Of a stretch of DNA of 64,000 nt, positions 53,883-63,904 are shown one piece after another. The translations under genes and the position numbers were made by a program. The DNA is taken from positions 97,125 through 161,124 of the forward strand of contig CAJNCW010000005.1 of NCBI GenBank assembly GCA_905221345.1, given 5' to 3'. The notes under the pieces are model-generated. The model did not search any database. It saw nothing but the letters and a program-made list of their open reading frames with translations, and was not told the origin of the DNA. Each line of letters opens with the position of its first letter. Positions within the stretch are counted from its first letter, which is position 1. This DNA comes from a bacterium. GTDB lineage: Bacteria > Bacillota > Bacilli > Lactobacillales > Streptococcaceae.

Positions 53883-55217
53883 TTATTGGACGTTGCTTGT
53901 CAAGTTAGACAAAAGACGTTCAAATGAATATTCATAGGTTTGGATGTCTCCCGCCCCCATAAAGACATAAACAGCATTGTCATGGTCTAGGAGTGGAGAA
54001 ACATTTTCAACAGTGATAACCTGGTGTTTCTTGTTGATTTTATTGGCTAGGTCTTCTACCTTGACATCACCATGGTCCACTTCACGAGCTGATCCATAGA
54101 TTTGCGCTAGGTAGACTGCGTCTGCCTGATTCAAAGCGTGGGCAAATTCGTCCAACAAGGCGATGGTTCTAGTAAAGGTATGAGGTTGGAAGATTGCTAC
54201 AATTTCCTTGCTTGGGTATTTTTGACGAGCCGCATCCAAGGTTGCAATGATTTCTGTTGGATGGTGGGCAAAGTCATCAATGATCACTGTATCATTGACA
54301 ATTTTTTCAGTGAAACGACGCTTAACACCGGCAAAAGTTTTCAAGTGTTCACGGACCAAGTTCAAATCAAATCCAGCTGTGTAAAGAAGACCAATAACAG
54401 CTGTCGCATTCATGATATTATGACGACCAAAAGTTGGAATGTGGAATTGACCCAATTCTTGACCACGGAAATGAACTGTAAAGGTTGATCCAGTTGTTGA
54501 ACGAAGGAGATCACTAGCTACAAAGTCATTGCTCTCAGCTTCAAAGCCATAGTAATAGATTGGCGCATTGGCTGTGATCTTACGCAACTCAGCATCCTCA
54601 CCGTATACAAACAAACCTTTGGTAATTTGTTTGGCATAGTCGTTAAAGGCATTGAAGACATCCTCTAGACTTGTAAAGTAGTCTGGATGGTCAAAGTCGA
54701 TGTTGGTGATGATAGAGTATTCTGGGTGGTAAGGCATGAAATGGCGCTCATATTCGTCTGATTCAAAGACAAAATATTTGGCATTGGCTGAACCACGACC
54801 TGTCCCGTCACCAATCAAGAAGCTGGTATCTGTGATGTGAGACAAGACGTGTGACAGCATACCTGTTGTTGAAGTTTTTCCATGAGCTCCTGCCACTCCC
54901 ATGCTGACAAAGTCACGCATAAAGCTACCGAGGAATTCGTGGTAACGTTTGTAACTGATACCATTTTTGTCGGCATAGGCGATTTCAACGTTGTTATCTG
55001 GACGGAAGGCATTTCCAGCGATAATCTCCACATCACCTTGCAGGTTCTTTTCATCAAAAGGAAGAATCGCAATCCCTGCCTGCTCTAGTCCACGTTGAGT
55101 AAAGTAGTATTTTTCAACGTCTGAACCTTGAACCTTGTGTCCCATTTGGTGCAACATCAAGGCTAGGGCACTCATACCTGAACCCTTGATTCCAATAAAA
55201 TGATATGTTTTTGACAT
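53883..55217 (-). CDS. murC: UDP-N-acetylmuramate--L-alanine ligase
   Basis: A 444-aa Mur ligase that adds L-Ala to UDP-MurNAc, the first peptide step of peptidoglycan. [21 protein letters not shown] (residues 6-26) binds UDP-MurNAc, [13 protein letters not shown] near 109 is the ATP loop, and FDHPDYF near 177 and [10 protein letters not shown] near 317 are conserved. The Mur C-terminal domain follows. It lies 10 bp after the 203-aa gene. Confidence 0.97.
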   Translation of the reverse strand: MSKTYHFIGIKGSGMSALALMLHQMGHKVQGSDVEKYYFTQRGLEQAGIAILPFDEKNLQGDVEIIAGNAFRPDNNVEIAYADKNGISYKRYHEFLGSFMRDFVSMGVAGAHGKTSTTGMLSHVLSHITDTSFLIGDGTGRGSANAKYFVFESDEYERHFMPYHPEYSIITNIDFDHPDYFTSLEDVFNAFNDYAKQITKGLFVYGEDAELRKITANAPIYYYGFEAESNDFVASDLLRSTTGSTFTVHFRGQELGQFHIPTFGRHNIMNATAVIGLLYTAGFDLNLVREHLKTFAGVKRRFTEKIVNDTVIIDDFAHHPTEIIATLDAARQKYPSKEIVAIFQPHTFTRTIALLDEFAHALNQADAVYLAQIYGSAREVDHGDVKVEDLANKINKKHQVITVENVSPLLDHDNAVYVFMGAGDIQTYEYSFERLLSNLTSNVQ

Positions 55218-55227
55218 GCTTTTCTCC

Positions 55228-55839
55228 CTATTCAGTGATTCTTGTCAGATTCAACTCTTGGGCAACCTGACGTTCCTGTTCTGTTTGCTTATTCTTTTTA
55301 TTATAGATTTGACTCTTCTTTAGAAAATCATAGTTGTTCTTTTTAGCTTTTCCCGTTTGAGTTTTCGGAGTTGGATTCACCACTTGGCCAATCTCCTCAG
55401 CTAAGATATAGTGAGACTGGCTCAAGTTTTTACTAAATTTGGCAAACTCACCTGGATTTTCCTTTTGAAATAGTGCTGTTGGTTGGTTTCCTTGACGAAC
55501 AAGTGTTGAACCATTGTGTCGTCTAGTATGACTAACATCCTGAGTCAAATACTTGGCTGAACGCTTCTTCTTCAAGTCCGCACGCGCCTCTTCTCGAGCC
55601 AATTCAGCATACGTTTTTTCAACTTTTTTAGGTTCTGGAGCTGATTCTGGCTTTTTGCTAACCACTGGAGAAACTACGGTTTCTTCCTCATTGATAGGAG
55701 ACCATTCCAAATAGTTCTTATCGCGGTAATCACCTTTGATATTGCTAATAAAGTCTGACTCATCGTACAAGTCCATGACTGGCATTTCGGTCAGCATGAT
55801 CTCGTCATCTGACACCAATGGAAATCGATCTTGTTTCAT
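55228..55839 (-). CDS. Conserved hypothetical protein between Snf2 and murC
   Basis: A 203-aa highly charged protein, mostly predicted disordered (Lys/Glu/Gln-rich, with a low-complexity stretch near residues 60-80). It has no membrane span or signal peptide. It begins [20 protein letters not shown]. Similar proteins occur between the Snf2 helicase and murC in mitis-group streptococci, so it is real, but I do not know a function. Confidence 0.75.
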   Translation of the reverse strand: MKQDRFPLVSDDEIMLTEMPVMDLYDESDFISNIKGDYRDKNYLEWSPINEEETVVSPVVSKKPESAPEPKKVEKTYAELAREEARADLKKKRSAKYLTQDVSHTRRHNGSTLVRQGNQPTALFQKENPGEFAKFSKNLSQSHYILAEEIGQVVNPTPKTQTGKAKKNNYDFLKKSQIYNKKNKQTEQERQVAQELNLTRITE

Positions 55840-55886
55840 TTTGTATTTCCTTTCAACACTTCATTATAGCGTATTGTCTTGATTTT

Positions 55887-58800
55887 TCAAGTGCTGGCTT
55901 CAGAAATTCCCAAAATTTCACGAATTTCTGCCAGACTGAGACTCGCACGCGACTCCGTACCATCTAAAACTTGGGAAACCAAATGTTTTTTCTGCTCTTG
56001 AAGTTCTTGGATTTTCTCTTCAATGGTCCCCTTGGTAATCAAACGATAGACCTCGACCATCTGCTCCTGCCCCATTCGGTGGGCTCTTCCGATAGCCTGT
56101 GCTTCGACAGCGGGATTCCACCAAAGGTCAACCAAAATAACCGTATCAGCTCCCGTTAGATTAAGACCAACACCACCCGCCTTAAGGGAGATCAGAAAGG
56201 CATCTCTCTCCCCTTGGTTAAAGGCCTTGGTCATCTCCTGTCTGTCATGAGCAGGAGTTGAACCTGTGATTTTGAAGGAAGTCAAGCCCAAGTCTGGGAG
56301 TCCTTGCTCGATTTTTCCCAACATTCCTTTGAACTGCGAGAAAATCAAGACCCGATGCCCACCATCAGCAACTTGTAGTAATAAATCTCGGAGACTATCC
56401 AATTTACCACTAGCTCCCTGGTAATCGTCCATGAAGAGGGCTGGCGTATCGCAGATCTGGCGCAATCGCATGAGGCCAGATAAGATTTCTACCCGACTTC
56501 TCTGGAATTCTTGATCTGTCACTTGCGCTAGGCGGTCTCGCATCTGTTGCAACTGGGCTAGATAGATGGCCTTCTGCTGGTCTTCCAGTTCATTTTTATA
56601 GACAACTTCGATCAGATCAGGCAGTTCTGTTAGGACTTCTTCTTTCTTACGCCTCATGACGAAGGGTTTGATAAACTGCGCGACTTGGTCAGCCGGTAAT
56701 TTCATAAACTCCTTTTTACTTGGCAAGAGCCCCGGAAGCACAATTTGAAAGATAGACCACAACTCTCCTAAATGGTTTTCGATGGGCGTACCTGACAAAG
56801 CAAAGACTGCCGGCACCACAAACTGGCGCAAACTCTGAGCAATCTTAGTCTGAGCATTTTTCATGACCTGGGCTTCATCTAAGAAGAGAAAATCAAAAGC
56901 CATCTCTTGATAAAGCTCGCTGTCTTGACGAAAGGTTGCATAGCTAGTCACATAGATTTGGTGATTTTCAGAAAGAATCGCTTCTCGATTCGCTTTTAAA
57001 CCATGAACAACAGCCAAATCCAACTGTGGGGCAAATTTTCTAAATTCATCTGCCCAGTTGTAAATCAAACCTGACGGTGCTAAAATCAAGACCCGACTAT
57101 CTTCTGTCACCTGACTAGTCAAAAAAGCGATGGTTTGCAGTGTTTTTCCTAGCCCCATATCGTCTGCCAAGATGCCTCCAAAGCCATAGTGGTGAAGCAT
57201 CTGGAGCCAACGAACACCCTTTTCCTGATAGTCTCTCAAACTTGCCTGCACCTGTATATCTCCCAAAGGAAAGTCCTCTGGATGAGTCAAATCATGAGCC
57301 AAATGTTGAAATTCTTCCGAGAAGGAGATCCTGTCTCGACCTTCAAAAAGCTGAGACAGACTGTAAGCTAGGGATTTTCGCGCTTGGAAAGAACTATTTT
57401 TTAGCTCAACCCCCAGTTCCTGCAAATTTTGACGAAGCTGCTTGGTTTCCTCATCAAAAAAGTACACTTGGTCAGAAGAACTGATATAGAAATCCTGATT
57501 GCTGGTCAGGGCTTTAAGAGCTTGATCAATCTCTTCTTGGGCAATCCCTTGGAAATCAAATCGGATTTCCAACAATCCTCCCTTGGACTCAATCTGAACC
57601 TGAGGAGCTTGGACACTGTAGAGCTGATTCATCTCATCAGACAAGGAAACCTGACCCAACTTCTCAAAAGCTGGAATCGTATGGTGAAAGAAAGAATAAA
57701 CTGCCTCTGGCTTCAAAGCCTGTCTCCAAGACTGAAAATCAGCCTCAAAACCAGCCCCTAAACTAACTTGAAATATCTGGTTTTCAACGGCAACATCGCT
57801 AGCGAAAGGTAATTGTTCCAACTGTTGACGACTAGTCACCTTAACATCTCCATAGTCAAACTGGATATCCAAGCGGATACGGCCGTCATCCTCCCTATCA
57901 AAGTAAAAGGTTGGTGAAAAGGGGCGTATTTGCAAACGTTCGGGGGCAGACACTGTTCCTAGCTGTCCAAACAAAGGCAGGCAGGCGGCTAGGCGGTCAC
58001 GATCACTGTTGTCAAACTGGAGGCATTTTCTCCCTCTTTCTTCCTGAGGGAGCTCCTTGATTTCCTTTAGTAAGCTGATTTGTTTAGGATTTAAGAGATA
58101 AAGATTCCCCTTACGAAAGAGAACTGCCCCTCCATAGAATACGTTAACTCGCTCACTTTCAGAGATCTTCATCTCAAAATAATCGGGATACTCCTTCACA
58201 GAAAAAGAGAAAAGTTCTGCATCGGGATCTAAATCATGAAAGAGAAGACTTCCATAACTAGTAATCTGGTGCTCAAAATGAAAATCTTCCAAGTTCATCA
58301 GCAACTCCACTCCCTGCTCAAAAAAGGTCAGAGGGAAAAAGAGGTGACGACCTTGATTGGGGAAAAAGAGTTCTTGACTCAGTCCCTCCTCAATCAAGCC
58401 ACATAAAAAAGTAAGAACTTCTTGACTAGCTGTATCAAAAGCATCCCAAGACAAGTCATTCTCATAGTGTTTCCCAATCATATATGGCTTTCGATGGACT
58501 AAGACCTTCAAAAAGAGAGGGATATCACGAATGACATAATATTTTTGACTATCAATTAAACCGATTCGGAGAGTCCAAAGGAGGCGATTGGTTCCAGCTT
58601 CCACCTGACCTTGAGCCGACAAAGTGTAGATTTTCTCTCTCTTCTGAGGTTGGATACGCTCCAAAAAACTACCACCAAAACTAACCTTGGTTTCGACCTC
58701 TTCTTGCTCTTCATGTCCTTTTTCTAAGGCTTGTAAAATCACCTGGCCTTCTTCATCATTTTTCAGATAATGCTCAAGCGCCGCGAGGTGAACACAGTAA

Positions 58801-58982
58801 CCTCTTTTTTGGAAAAAGTCACAAGCACAAAAAACCAGATCATCCTCTAAACTGTAGCGCAAGTCTTCTCCCGCAACACGAGTATAAAGACGATTCCCTT
58901 TTTCCTTGATAATCTCAATGTTGCCCGTTTCATAGAGAGTAACACCCTCCATGCGCAACTTTCCCGGAATCAATTTAGCCAT
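55887..58982 (-). CDS. SWIM zinc-finger Snf2-family helicase
   Basis: A 1031-aa DNA-dependent ATPase. A SWIM zinc finger (CACDFFQKRGYCVHL, residues ~52-68, CxCx(n)CxH) is at the N-terminus. A long middle region follows, then the SF2 core: Walker A ILADDMGLGKTLQT near residue 606, DEAQ box near 700, SGTPIEN near 735 and the helicase C-terminal part with GGVGLNLTGAD and QAIGRAHRMGQ near 935-960. Such bacterial Snf2 proteins are linked to transcription or repair; the exact role is unknown. It is the first gene of a probable Snf2-203aa-murC operon. Confidence 0.9.
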   Translation of the reverse strand: MAKLIPGKLRMEGVTLYETGNIEIIKEKGNRLYTRVAGEDLRYSLEDDLVFCACDFFQKRGYCVHLAALEHYLKNDEEGQVILQALEKGHEEQEEVETKVSFGGSFLERIQPQKREKIYTLSAQGQVEAGTNRLLWTLRIGLIDSQKYYVIRDIPLFLKVLVHRKPYMIGKHYENDLSWDAFDTASQEVLTFLCGLIEEGLSQELFFPNQGRHLFFPLTFFEQGVELLMNLEDFHFEHQITSYGSLLFHDLDPDAELFSFSVKEYPDYFEMKISESERVNVFYGGAVLFRKGNLYLLNPKQISLLKEIKELPQEERGRKCLQFDNSDRDRLAACLPLFGQLGTVSAPERLQIRPFSPTFYFDREDDGRIRLDIQFDYGDVKVTSRQQLEQLPFASDVAVENQIFQVSLGAGFEADFQSWRQALKPEAVYSFFHHTIPAFEKLGQVSLSDEMNQLYSVQAPQVQIESKGGLLEIRFDFQGIAQEEIDQALKALTSNQDFYISSSDQVYFFDEETKQLRQNLQELGVELKNSSFQARKSLAYSLSQLFEGRDRISFSEEFQHLAHDLTHPEDFPLGDIQVQASLRDYQEKGVRWLQMLHHYGFGGILADDMGLGKTLQTIAFLTSQVTEDSRVLILAPSGLIYNWADEFRKFAPQLDLAVVHGLKANREAILSENHQIYVTSYATFRQDSELYQEMAFDFLFLDEAQVMKNAQTKIAQSLRQFVVPAVFALSGTPIENHLGELWSIFQIVLPGLLPSKKEFMKLPADQVAQFIKPFVMRRKKEEVLTELPDLIEVVYKNELEDQQKAIYLAQLQQMRDRLAQVTDQEFQRSRVEILSGLMRLRQICDTPALFMDDYQGASGKLDSLRDLLLQVADGGHRVLIFSQFKGMLGKIEQGLPDLGLTSFKITGSTPAHDRQEMTKAFNQGERDAFLISLKAGGVGLNLTGADTVILVDLWWNPAVEAQAIGRAHRMGQEQMVEVYRLITKGTIEEKIQELQEQKKHLVSQVLDGTESRASLSLAEIREILGISEAST

Positions 58983-59035
58983 AGTTACCCCTTTATCTTA
59001 TCTTTTCATTATACCACATTTTCCCCTACGAAAAT

Positions 59036-59068
59036 AGCCTTCTAGGAAGACTTTTCTCCTAGAAGGCT
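59036..59068 (-). terminator. patB terminator
   Basis: The perfect 12-bp stem AGCCTTCTAGGA/TCCTAGAAGGCT (59036-59047 and 59057-59068) lies just beyond the stop of patB, with a weak T tract. Confidence 0.7.
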
Positions 59069-59073
59069 TGATT

Positions 59074-60240
59074 TTAAAGTGTAGAAAAAGTGGTCACGAT
59101 GCGTTGACAAACCTCTTCCAGTACTGACTTCGGCATAGCTACATTGAGACGGGCATGAAGGGCTCCTTCCTCCCCAAAGTCCAAACCTCGGTTCAAGATA
59201 ACCTTGGCTTCATTCTTCAAAAGCTCTTGCAAGCGGTCATCCGTTAGATCATAGGCTGAAAAATCAAGCCAGATCAAGTAAGTCCCTTGTGGTTTCATGA
59301 CCTTAATCTTGGTTTCGTTGCCCAAAACATCCACTACATAGTTAATGTGGTCCTCGATAACTTCTTTTAGTTCTCCTAACCAGTCCTTACCATAACGGTA
59401 GGCAGCTTCTGTCGCTAAATACCCCAAGCCCGAGATTTCATGCTGGTTATTGGCCAACTGGCGTTTTTGGAAAGCAACACGAAGCTTTGGATTTTCAATA
59501 ACTGCATAGGAATTCTTGGTCCCAGCAATATTAAAGGTTTTAGTGGCACTACTCAAAATAAGGGCAAAATTTTTAAAGGCGGGATCAATGGTGTTGAAAG
59601 ACTGGTGTTTGTGACCAAAGAGGGCCAAATCTTGGTGAATCTCATCTGAAACCAACAAAACACCATGTTTTTGGCAGAGATGCCCAATCTTTTCTAACAC
59701 TTCCTTTTCCCAAACACGTCCACCAGGATTGTGGGGATTACAAAGAATATAGAGCTTCACATCCTCTTCTACCAATTCCTTTTCCAGCTGGTCAAAGTCA
59801 ATTTCAAACAGACCATCCTTTTCCACCAAAGAATTGGTAATCAATCTGCGATTGTTCAGTTTGACACTACGGGCAAAAGGTGGATAGACCGGTGTGTTAA
59901 TCAGAACAGCCTCTCCTTCTTTTGTAAAGGCTTGAATAGCTATTGAAATAGCTGGTACCACCCCCTCGATAAAGACGAGGGCATCCTTGTCAAAGTGATA
60001 CCCATGTTGGTTGGCTTCCCAGTCCTGAACCGACTTTATCAAAGCATCGCTAGCATAGGTATAGCCATAGACCAACTGATCTGCGTAGGCTTGTACAGCT
60101 TGTCGAACCTCAGGCAAAACCACAAAGTCCATATCCGCTATCCAGGCTGGTAAAATTTCTCGATCAGCTTCTGCCTCTTTCCATTTATAGGTATGGTGCC
60201 CAAAACGATTGGGCAGGCTTGTAAAATCATATTTCCCCAT
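59074..60240 (-). CDS. patB: PatB/MalY-type cystathionine beta-lyase (PLP-dependent)
   Basis: A 388-aa fold-type I PLP enzyme with C-S lyase activity in its family, making homocysteine from cystathionine (also H2S from cysteine). PAWIADMDF near residue 31, LCNPHNPGGRVW near 163, VSDEIHQDL near 199 and the PLP lysine in SSATKTFNIAGTKNSY near 235 are visible. I use ATG 60240 (MGKYDFTSLPNR), with AAGGA upstream. It begins 7 bp after metC and shares its MET-box promoter. Confidence 0.9.
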   Translation of the reverse strand: MGKYDFTSLPNRFGHHTYKWKEAEADREILPAWIADMDFVVLPEVRQAVQAYADQLVYGYTYASDALIKSVQDWEANQHGYHFDKDALVFIEGVVPAISIAIQAFTKEGEAVLINTPVYPPFARSVKLNNRRLITNSLVEKDGLFEIDFDQLEKELVEEDVKLYILCNPHNPGGRVWEKEVLEKIGHLCQKHGVLLVSDEIHQDLALFGHKHQSFNTIDPAFKNFALILSSATKTFNIAGTKNSYAVIENPKLRVAFQKRQLANNQHEISGLGYLATEAAYRYGKDWLGELKEVIEDHINYVVDVLGNETKIKVMKPQGTYLIWLDFSAYDLTDDRLQELLKNEAKVILNRGLDFGEEGALHARLNVAMPKSVLEEVCQRIVTTFSTL

Positions 60241-60247
60241 ATCTGTC

Positions 60248-61342
60248 TTATCCTTCCAAGGCTTGGCGCAAGTCCGCAATCAAATCTCTAGCATCCTCAA
60301 TCCCAATTGACAAACGCAAGAGGTCATCTGTTAAGCCATAGGAATGACGCACTTCTGCCGGAATATCTGCATGGGTTTGCGTCGTCGGATAGGTAATCAG
60401 ACTCTCCACCCCACCCAGACTTTCCGCAAAAGAGAAGACCTTCAAGCTGTTTAAAATATGAGGAATGCGTTTTTCATCCACTACTTTAAAAGAAATCATG
60501 CCCCCACGTCCTGTATAGAGCACTTCCTTGACAGCAGACGAATCCTTTAAAAAGGCAACCACTTCTTGGGCATTGGCTGTAGAACGCTCCATACGAAGAG
60601 ACAAGGTTTTGAGACCACGAATCAACTGATAACTATCAAATGGTGACAAGACCGCACCTGTCGTATTCAAATTGTAGAACAGTTGCTCATATAGTTCTAA
60701 ACTATTAGTCACAACCACCCCAGCTAAGACATCATTGTGCCCTGCTAAGTACTTGGTGGCAGAATGAAGAACGATATCTGCACCATCTTCAATCGGACGT
60801 TGGTAAATCGGACTGTAGAAGGTATTGTCCACCACTACCTTGGCACCCTTGGCATGAGCTAGTTTGGCTAGTTTGGCAATATCAAATTCCAACATCAAGG
60901 GATTGGTTGGTGTTTCAATATAGAGAACATCCACATCTTTCTCTAACTCAGCAATCAACTCTTCTTCTATATTGGCATAGGTAAAATGGAAACGGCCTTC
61001 CTGCTCCACTTGGTTGAACCAACGGAAAGAACCCCCATACAGATCACGAACAGCCAAGACTTTACTTCCTACTGGAAAGACACTAAAGGCCAGTACAATC
61101 GCAGCCATTCCTGAGCTTGTCGCTAGGGCATAGTCCGCTGATTCAATAGCCGCCAAAACCTCCTCCGCCTTACTGCGAGTTGGATTTTTAGTACGGGTAT
61201 AGTCAAATCCAGTAGACTGGCCAAACTCTGGATGCTGATAAGTGGTTGAAAAATGAAGCGGTGTTACCAAGGCACCTGTAGCCTCATCTGACTTGATCCC
61301 AGCCTGGGCCAAAATTGTGTTGATGTGTAGTTCTTTGCTCAT
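60248..61342 (-). CDS. metC: Trans-sulfuration enzyme (cystathionine gamma-synthase/beta-lyase family)
   Basis: A 364-aa Cys/Met-metabolism PLP enzyme. FDYTRTKNPTRSKAEEVLAA near residue 46, YIETPTNPLML near 142 and the PLP lysine in LHSATKYLAGHNDVLAG near 196 are diagnostic. The family includes gamma-synthases and beta-lyases that cannot be told apart safely by eye. With PatB next to it, this member may supply cystathionine. A MET box lies 77 bp upstream of ATG 61342. Confidence 0.88.
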   Translation of the reverse strand: MSKELHINTILAQAGIKSDEATGALVTPLHFSTTYQHPEFGQSTGFDYTRTKNPTRSKAEEVLAAIESADYALATSSGMAAIVLAFSVFPVGSKVLAVRDLYGGSFRWFNQVEQEGRFHFTYANIEEELIAELEKDVDVLYIETPTNPLMLEFDIAKLAKLAHAKGAKVVVDNTFYSPIYQRPIEDGADIVLHSATKYLAGHNDVLAGVVVTNSLELYEQLFYNLNTTGAVLSPFDSYQLIRGLKTLSLRMERSTANAQEVVAFLKDSSAVKEVLYTGRGGMISFKVVDEKRIPHILNSLKVFSFAESLGGVESLITYPTTQTHADIPAEVRHSYGLTDDLLRLSIGIEDARDLIADLRQALEG

Positions 61343-61368
61343 ACAATACCTCCAAATCTATAGTAACT

Positions 61369-61435
61369 ATTGTACCACTTATTTTTACTAACTCATTTTC
61401 TTGTTTTCAAGAGCTAGTTATAGTTTCAAACTATA
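61369..61435 (-). promoter_or_regulatory. metC promoter with MET box
   Basis: TATAGTTTCAAACTATA (61419-61435) is a perfect MET-box palindrome, centred about 65 bp before the start point predicted from the extended -10 TGGTACAAT (TACAAT 61369-61374). This matches the folD layout, so a LysR-type MtaR/MetR activator probably controls both. Confidence 0.78.
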
Positions 61436-61437
61436 TA

Positions 61438-61470
61438 AAAACGATAGTTCCTTGAGAAACTATCGTTTTT
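61438..61470 (-). terminator. Terminator of the oligopeptide-binding protein gene
   Basis: AAACGATAGTT/AACTATCGTTT (about 61439-61449 and 61458-61468) is followed on both strands by A/T runs, just after the stop codon at 61488. Confidence 0.9.
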
Positions 61471-61487
61471 CCTGTTGAATAGACTGG

Positions 61488-63446
61488 TTATTTAACGTGT
61501 TTTGCCAGTTCTTCTTGGGCTTTTTTATTTGATTCTTCTTTTTCTTTTAGCCATTTTTCTTTCGCTTTTTCATACTCATCAGCCGTTACAGTCTTATCTT
61601 GTAACTTGAGATACTTGTATGATTCGACACCCTTATTTCCAGCTTGTGAGAATGGCGATGAGAATGGAACTGTCTTTCTCAAGGTCGGTGTTCCACCCTG
61701 AGAAACGTTTGGAATAGCAAGGGCGCTATCAACGAGCCAAGCTTGAATTTCAGCATATTTTTCATAACGTTTTGCTGGTTCTTGCTCCTTGTTCGCTTCT
61801 TCTAACATTTGAGTGTAAGTATCCAGACCAACTGCCTTAGCCTTGTCATTGACCTCACCTGGTTCTAGACCAATGTTTTGCAACATACCACCGTTATTGA
61901 CATTTAAGATATCAAGATAACTTGATGGATCCAAGTAGTCCGCACTCCAACCGCCATTATAGATATCAAAGTCTTTTTGAGCTGCAGTTTGAGCTAGGTA
62001 GCTAGAGTTGTCAAAGTCATCTGTTGATAGCTGTTGGATATCGATAACCACATTCTCAGCTCCTAGAACAGATTCGATGGATTGTTTCAAAGAGCTTGCT
62101 TCAAGTACACCTTTTTTAGCTGATTGGTCTACAGATACATCCAAGTGGATTGGGAATTGCACACCCTTAGCTTCCAATTCTTTCTTAGCTTCTGCAAATT
62201 TAGCTTTAGCCTTGTCAGGATTGTAGTATGGATCTTGCGCATCTGCAAAGTTGATTCCTTGCCATTCTTGGCCATAGTTGACCATCTTTTCTGAAACAAC
62301 ATCGCCAAAGTCTTTTCCGTTGATGCTTACAAATGTAGGAGGTACAACCAAGTTACGAATAATCTTTGTTGCTCCGTCCTCCCCTTGAGATTGTGCTCCA
62401 TAGGCTGTACGGTTATAAGCATAGTTGAAGGCTTGACGGAAGTTTTTATTCAGAACTGCTTCTTGGGTTGATTTCTTTTCGATATCTGAGGATTTAGAAG
62501 TGAAGTTATAAGATTTTCTGTCCAAGTTGAAGTTCAAGTAATAAGAAGTTGCATTTTGCATACTATAGATGATGTTATCCTTGTTCTTCTCTTTAATGCC
62601 TTCAAAGCTTGAGCTATTTGGATAGAGACGCGCGTAGCTATAGACTCCTTCTACAAAGTTACGTGCTAGTGCATCTTGGTCACTACCATCATAATAGGCC
62701 AATTTCACATCATCCACAAAGACATTTTTTTCATCCCAGTAGTTGGGATTTTTCTTGAATTCGATAACAGATTTTGAAACAAACGATTTCATCAAGAAAG
62801 GTCCATTGTACAAAATACTAGAAGGGTCTACCTTACCAAAGTCATCCCCTTTTGATTTTAAGAAATCTGCATTGACAGGGAAGAGAATGGTTGAAGTTGT
62901 TTTAGAATTCCAATAAGATTCTGGACGTGTCAAAGTGTACTGAACTGTTTGGTCGTCAATCGCCTTAACACCGACAGTTGAAAAGTCAGTTGTTTTCCCG
63001 TTGATATAGTCATCCAAACCTGCTACAGAGTCTTGAACAAGGTACAAGGCTTCGGATTTTTTATCAGCAGCATATTTCAAACCTGTCACAAAGTCTTGGG
63101 CCGTTACAGGGGCGTATTCTTCACCTTCGTATGTATACCACTTGGCATCTTTACGAAGTTTGTAGGTATAAGTCAAACCGTCCTTGGAAACGGACCAATC
63201 CTCTGCCAAAGATGGAACATAGTTACCGTATTGGTCATTTTCCATCAAACCATCAACCAAATTGGTAATGATATCGTTGGTTGTTGCACGGTTTTCTGCC
63301 AGATAGTTCAAACTAGACGGATCACTAGAATAAACATAGCTGTATGTTTTAGATGAACTTGCTGAGTTCCCACACGCACTCAATAGAATACCCGCACTTA
63401 AGACAACGCTAGCTAGCGTCAGATACTTGGCCTTAGACTTTTTCAT
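61488..63446 (-). CDS. Oligopeptide ABC transporter substrate-binding lipoprotein (AliB/AmiA type)
   Basis: A 652-aa lipoprotein with lipobox LLSACG near residue 25. It is then a peptide-binding type II fold (SBP family 5: YSSDPSSLNYLAENRATTNDI near the start, DWSVSKDGLTYTYKLRKDAKW near 83). AliB/AmiA proteins feed peptides to the Ami permease, which is not in this window. A GGAGG ribosome-binding site precedes ATG 63446. The C-terminus is a Lys/Glu-rich coil. It may help sense environmental peptides in competence or nutrition. Confidence 0.93.
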   Translation of the reverse strand: MKKSKAKYLTLASVVLSAGILLSACGNSASSSKTYSYVYSSDPSSLNYLAENRATTNDIITNLVDGLMENDQYGNYVPSLAEDWSVSKDGLTYTYKLRKDAKWYTYEGEEYAPVTAQDFVTGLKYAADKKSEALYLVQDSVAGLDDYINGKTTDFSTVGVKAIDDQTVQYTLTRPESYWNSKTTSTILFPVNADFLKSKGDDFGKVDPSSILYNGPFLMKSFVSKSVIEFKKNPNYWDEKNVFVDDVKLAYYDGSDQDALARNFVEGVYSYARLYPNSSSFEGIKEKNKDNIIYSMQNATSYYLNFNLDRKSYNFTSKSSDIEKKSTQEAVLNKNFRQAFNYAYNRTAYGAQSQGEDGATKIIRNLVVPPTFVSINGKDFGDVVSEKMVNYGQEWQGINFADAQDPYYNPDKAKAKFAEAKKELEAKGVQFPIHLDVSVDQSAKKGVLEASSLKQSIESVLGAENVVIDIQQLSTDDFDNSSYLAQTAAQKDFDIYNGGWSADYLDPSSYLDILNVNNGGMLQNIGLEPGEVNDKAKAVGLDTYTQMLEEANKEQEPAKRYEKYAEIQAWLVDSALAIPNVSQGGTPTLRKTVPFSSPFSQAGNKGVESYKYLKLQDKTVTADEYEKAKEKWLKEKEESNKKAQEELAKHVK

Positions 63447-63478
63447 TTCCAGAACCTCCTGTTTTAGATATTTGCCTT

Positions 63479-63507
63479 ATTATACAGCTTTAGTTTTATT
63501 TAGTCAA
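63479..63507 (-). promoter_or_regulatory. Promoter of the oligopeptide-binding protein gene
   Basis: TTGACT (63502-63507) and TATAAT (63479-63484) are spaced by 17 bp on the minus strand, giving a ~25-nt leader before ATG 63446. Confidence 0.8.
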
Positions 63508-63607
63508 GCAATTCCTGTAGAGAAAGGTCGAAATTATATTATTTTCTATACAAATTTTAGAATTTTATCTGTTTTGTTAGGTATATGCAATGAGTAGTGT
63601 AATATTT

Positions 63608-63775
63608 TTACCTCTTATTCCTAAGTGCTTTAAAAGCTGTCTTGTAATTCGGATATTCTCTTTGATAGTGATTAATAACCAGTAAGACATCATTAAGTCC
63701 TTTAGAACATTTAGAGTGATAATTCTCGTTACTTTGAATGTTAGAAAAAAGAGAACCAATCTGATTCTCTCTCAT
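63608..63775 (-). CDS. Possible 55-aa protein of unknown function
   Basis: A short frame from ATG 63775 to TAA 63608 encodes MRENQIGSLFSNIQSNENYH then SKCSKGLNDVLLVINHYQREYPNYKTAFKALRNKR (residues 21-55, given as two halves here). It is charged and polar with a good codon pattern but has no convincing ribosome-binding site. It could be a small gene or the end of a decayed transposase or other gene. I do not recognise it. The rest of 63447-63904 holds the aliB promoter and a terminator. Confidence 0.3.
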   Translation of the reverse strand: MRENQIGSLFSNIQSNENYHSKCSKGLNDVLLVINHYQREYPNYKTAFKALRNKR

Positions 63776-63814
63776 ACTTAATTAGATGTCACTCTCCACA
63801 GTTGACAAAGAGCC

Positions 63815-63852
63815 AAAAACCCCAGATAGCCTTGAGCTATCCGGGGTTCTTG
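63815..63852 (-). terminator. Terminator of the right-edge wall-protein gene
   Basis: CCCCAGATAGC/GCTATCCGGGG (63820-63830 and 63836-63846) pairs with one mismatch, and the minus strand continues with T5. It lies 53 bp past the stop at 63905. Confidence 0.9.
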
Positions 63853-63904
63853 TTTTCATCGCTAAAATGATATCAACAATTTCATTTTAGTCGATTTTTG
63901 GGAC

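Noticed and set aside
63577..63759. 60-codon minus-strand frame (MVLFFLTF...)
   Set aside because: It overlaps the more protein-like 55-codon frame in another phase and has no ribosome-binding site.
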